In this document: positions 6,306 to 6,409 of the stretch, piece after piece
Layout: every line of letters begins with the position of its first letter
Numbering within the stretch: the first letter of the stretch is position 1
DNA from: Deltaproteobacteria bacterium
GTDB lineage: Bacteria; Myxococcota; B64-G9
DNA length: 6,409 nucleotides
NCBI GenBank assembly: GCA_030591745.1
Contig: JAUVAM010000243.1
Coordinates: forward strand, 1 to 6,409
Reading direction: 5' to 3'
Position numbers and translations under genes: made by a program
The notes under the pieces: generated by a model
Databases searched by the model: none
Told to the model about the DNA's origin: nothing
Seen by the model: the letters and a program-made list of their open reading frames with translations, nothing else

Positions 6306-6309
6306 CATA

Positions 6310-6335
6310 AGAGGCCCTAGAAAAAAAGGGCCTCT
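6310..6335. repeat. Perfect 9-bp hairpin with A-rich loop
   Basis: AGAGGCCCT (6310-6318) and AGGGCCTCT (6327-6335) pair perfectly around the loop AGAAAAAA. The homopolymer lies in the loop and not after the stem, so this is unlike a rho-independent terminator in either direction. From here to 6409 the plus strand is strongly purine-rich, with repeated A-runs (6358-6388), and I see no gene, promoter or RNA there. Confidence 0.6.
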
Positions 6336-6409
6336 AACATCGCCTGCCAAACCAAGTCAAAAACGAAAAGTGAAAAAGGGTAAAAGAATCAAGGGCTAGA
6401 CCTCACGGG

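Noticed and set aside
6225..6338. Possible integron attC site (CTAAC/GTTA-type ends around inverted repeats)
   Set aside because: The bases near the stems do not fit the RYYYAAC and GTTRRRY core pair at the right positions, and no integrase or cassette genes are seen.
1..6409. tRNA, rRNA or CRISPR array
   Set aside because: No regularly spaced direct repeats, no cloverleaf with CCA-type acceptor and no rRNA-like conserved stretches were seen on either strand.

Overview
The window is a stretch of a moderately GC-rich bacterial chromosome. It holds three full-length genes and, at the right end, a gene-poor strip of about 680 bases. Gene style suggests a Gram-negative, possibly from the deltaproteobacterial lineages: a membrane sensor kinase with a Cache3/Cache2-type periplasmic domain, a Sec-exported protein, and a TGS-linked uridine-kinase-like enzyme. 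No rRNA or other phylogenetic marker is present, so this placement is an inference.

Layout: (1) 144-1979 (+), a two-component sensor histidine kinase with no response regulator gene beside it in the window. (2) 2032-3864 (-), a 610-residue exported, lysine-rich protein of unknown function, convergent with the kinase and visibly less GC-rich than its neighbours. (3) 4015-5730 (+), a nucleoside/uridine-kinase-like P-loop enzyme carrying an N-terminal TGS domain and a ThrRS-like second additional domain. It diverges from gene 2 across a 150-base gap in which I see no promoter I would defend. (4) 5731-6409, no intact gene.

Region 4 is the most interesting part. Read on the minus strand it holds, within about 370 bases and in all three frames, pieces resembling the parts of a diversity-generating retroelement (DGR). 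These are the ribosome binding site and N-terminus of an HRDC-type accessory protein, a second short HRDC-like piece in another frame, a scrap resembling a DGR reverse transcriptase C-terminal region, and the start of an FGE-type template/variable repeat (GANRVIRGGSWNNNARNAR) in which all five asparagines are AAC. The pieces are separated by apparent deletions and frame changes, so I read this as a dead, collapsed DGR. Beyond it, 6155-6335 contains four consecutive strong inverted repeats with no gene to explain them.

The three intact genes do not form an operon (+, -, +) and no shared pathway is evident. The DGR reading rests on motif recognition without a database search.
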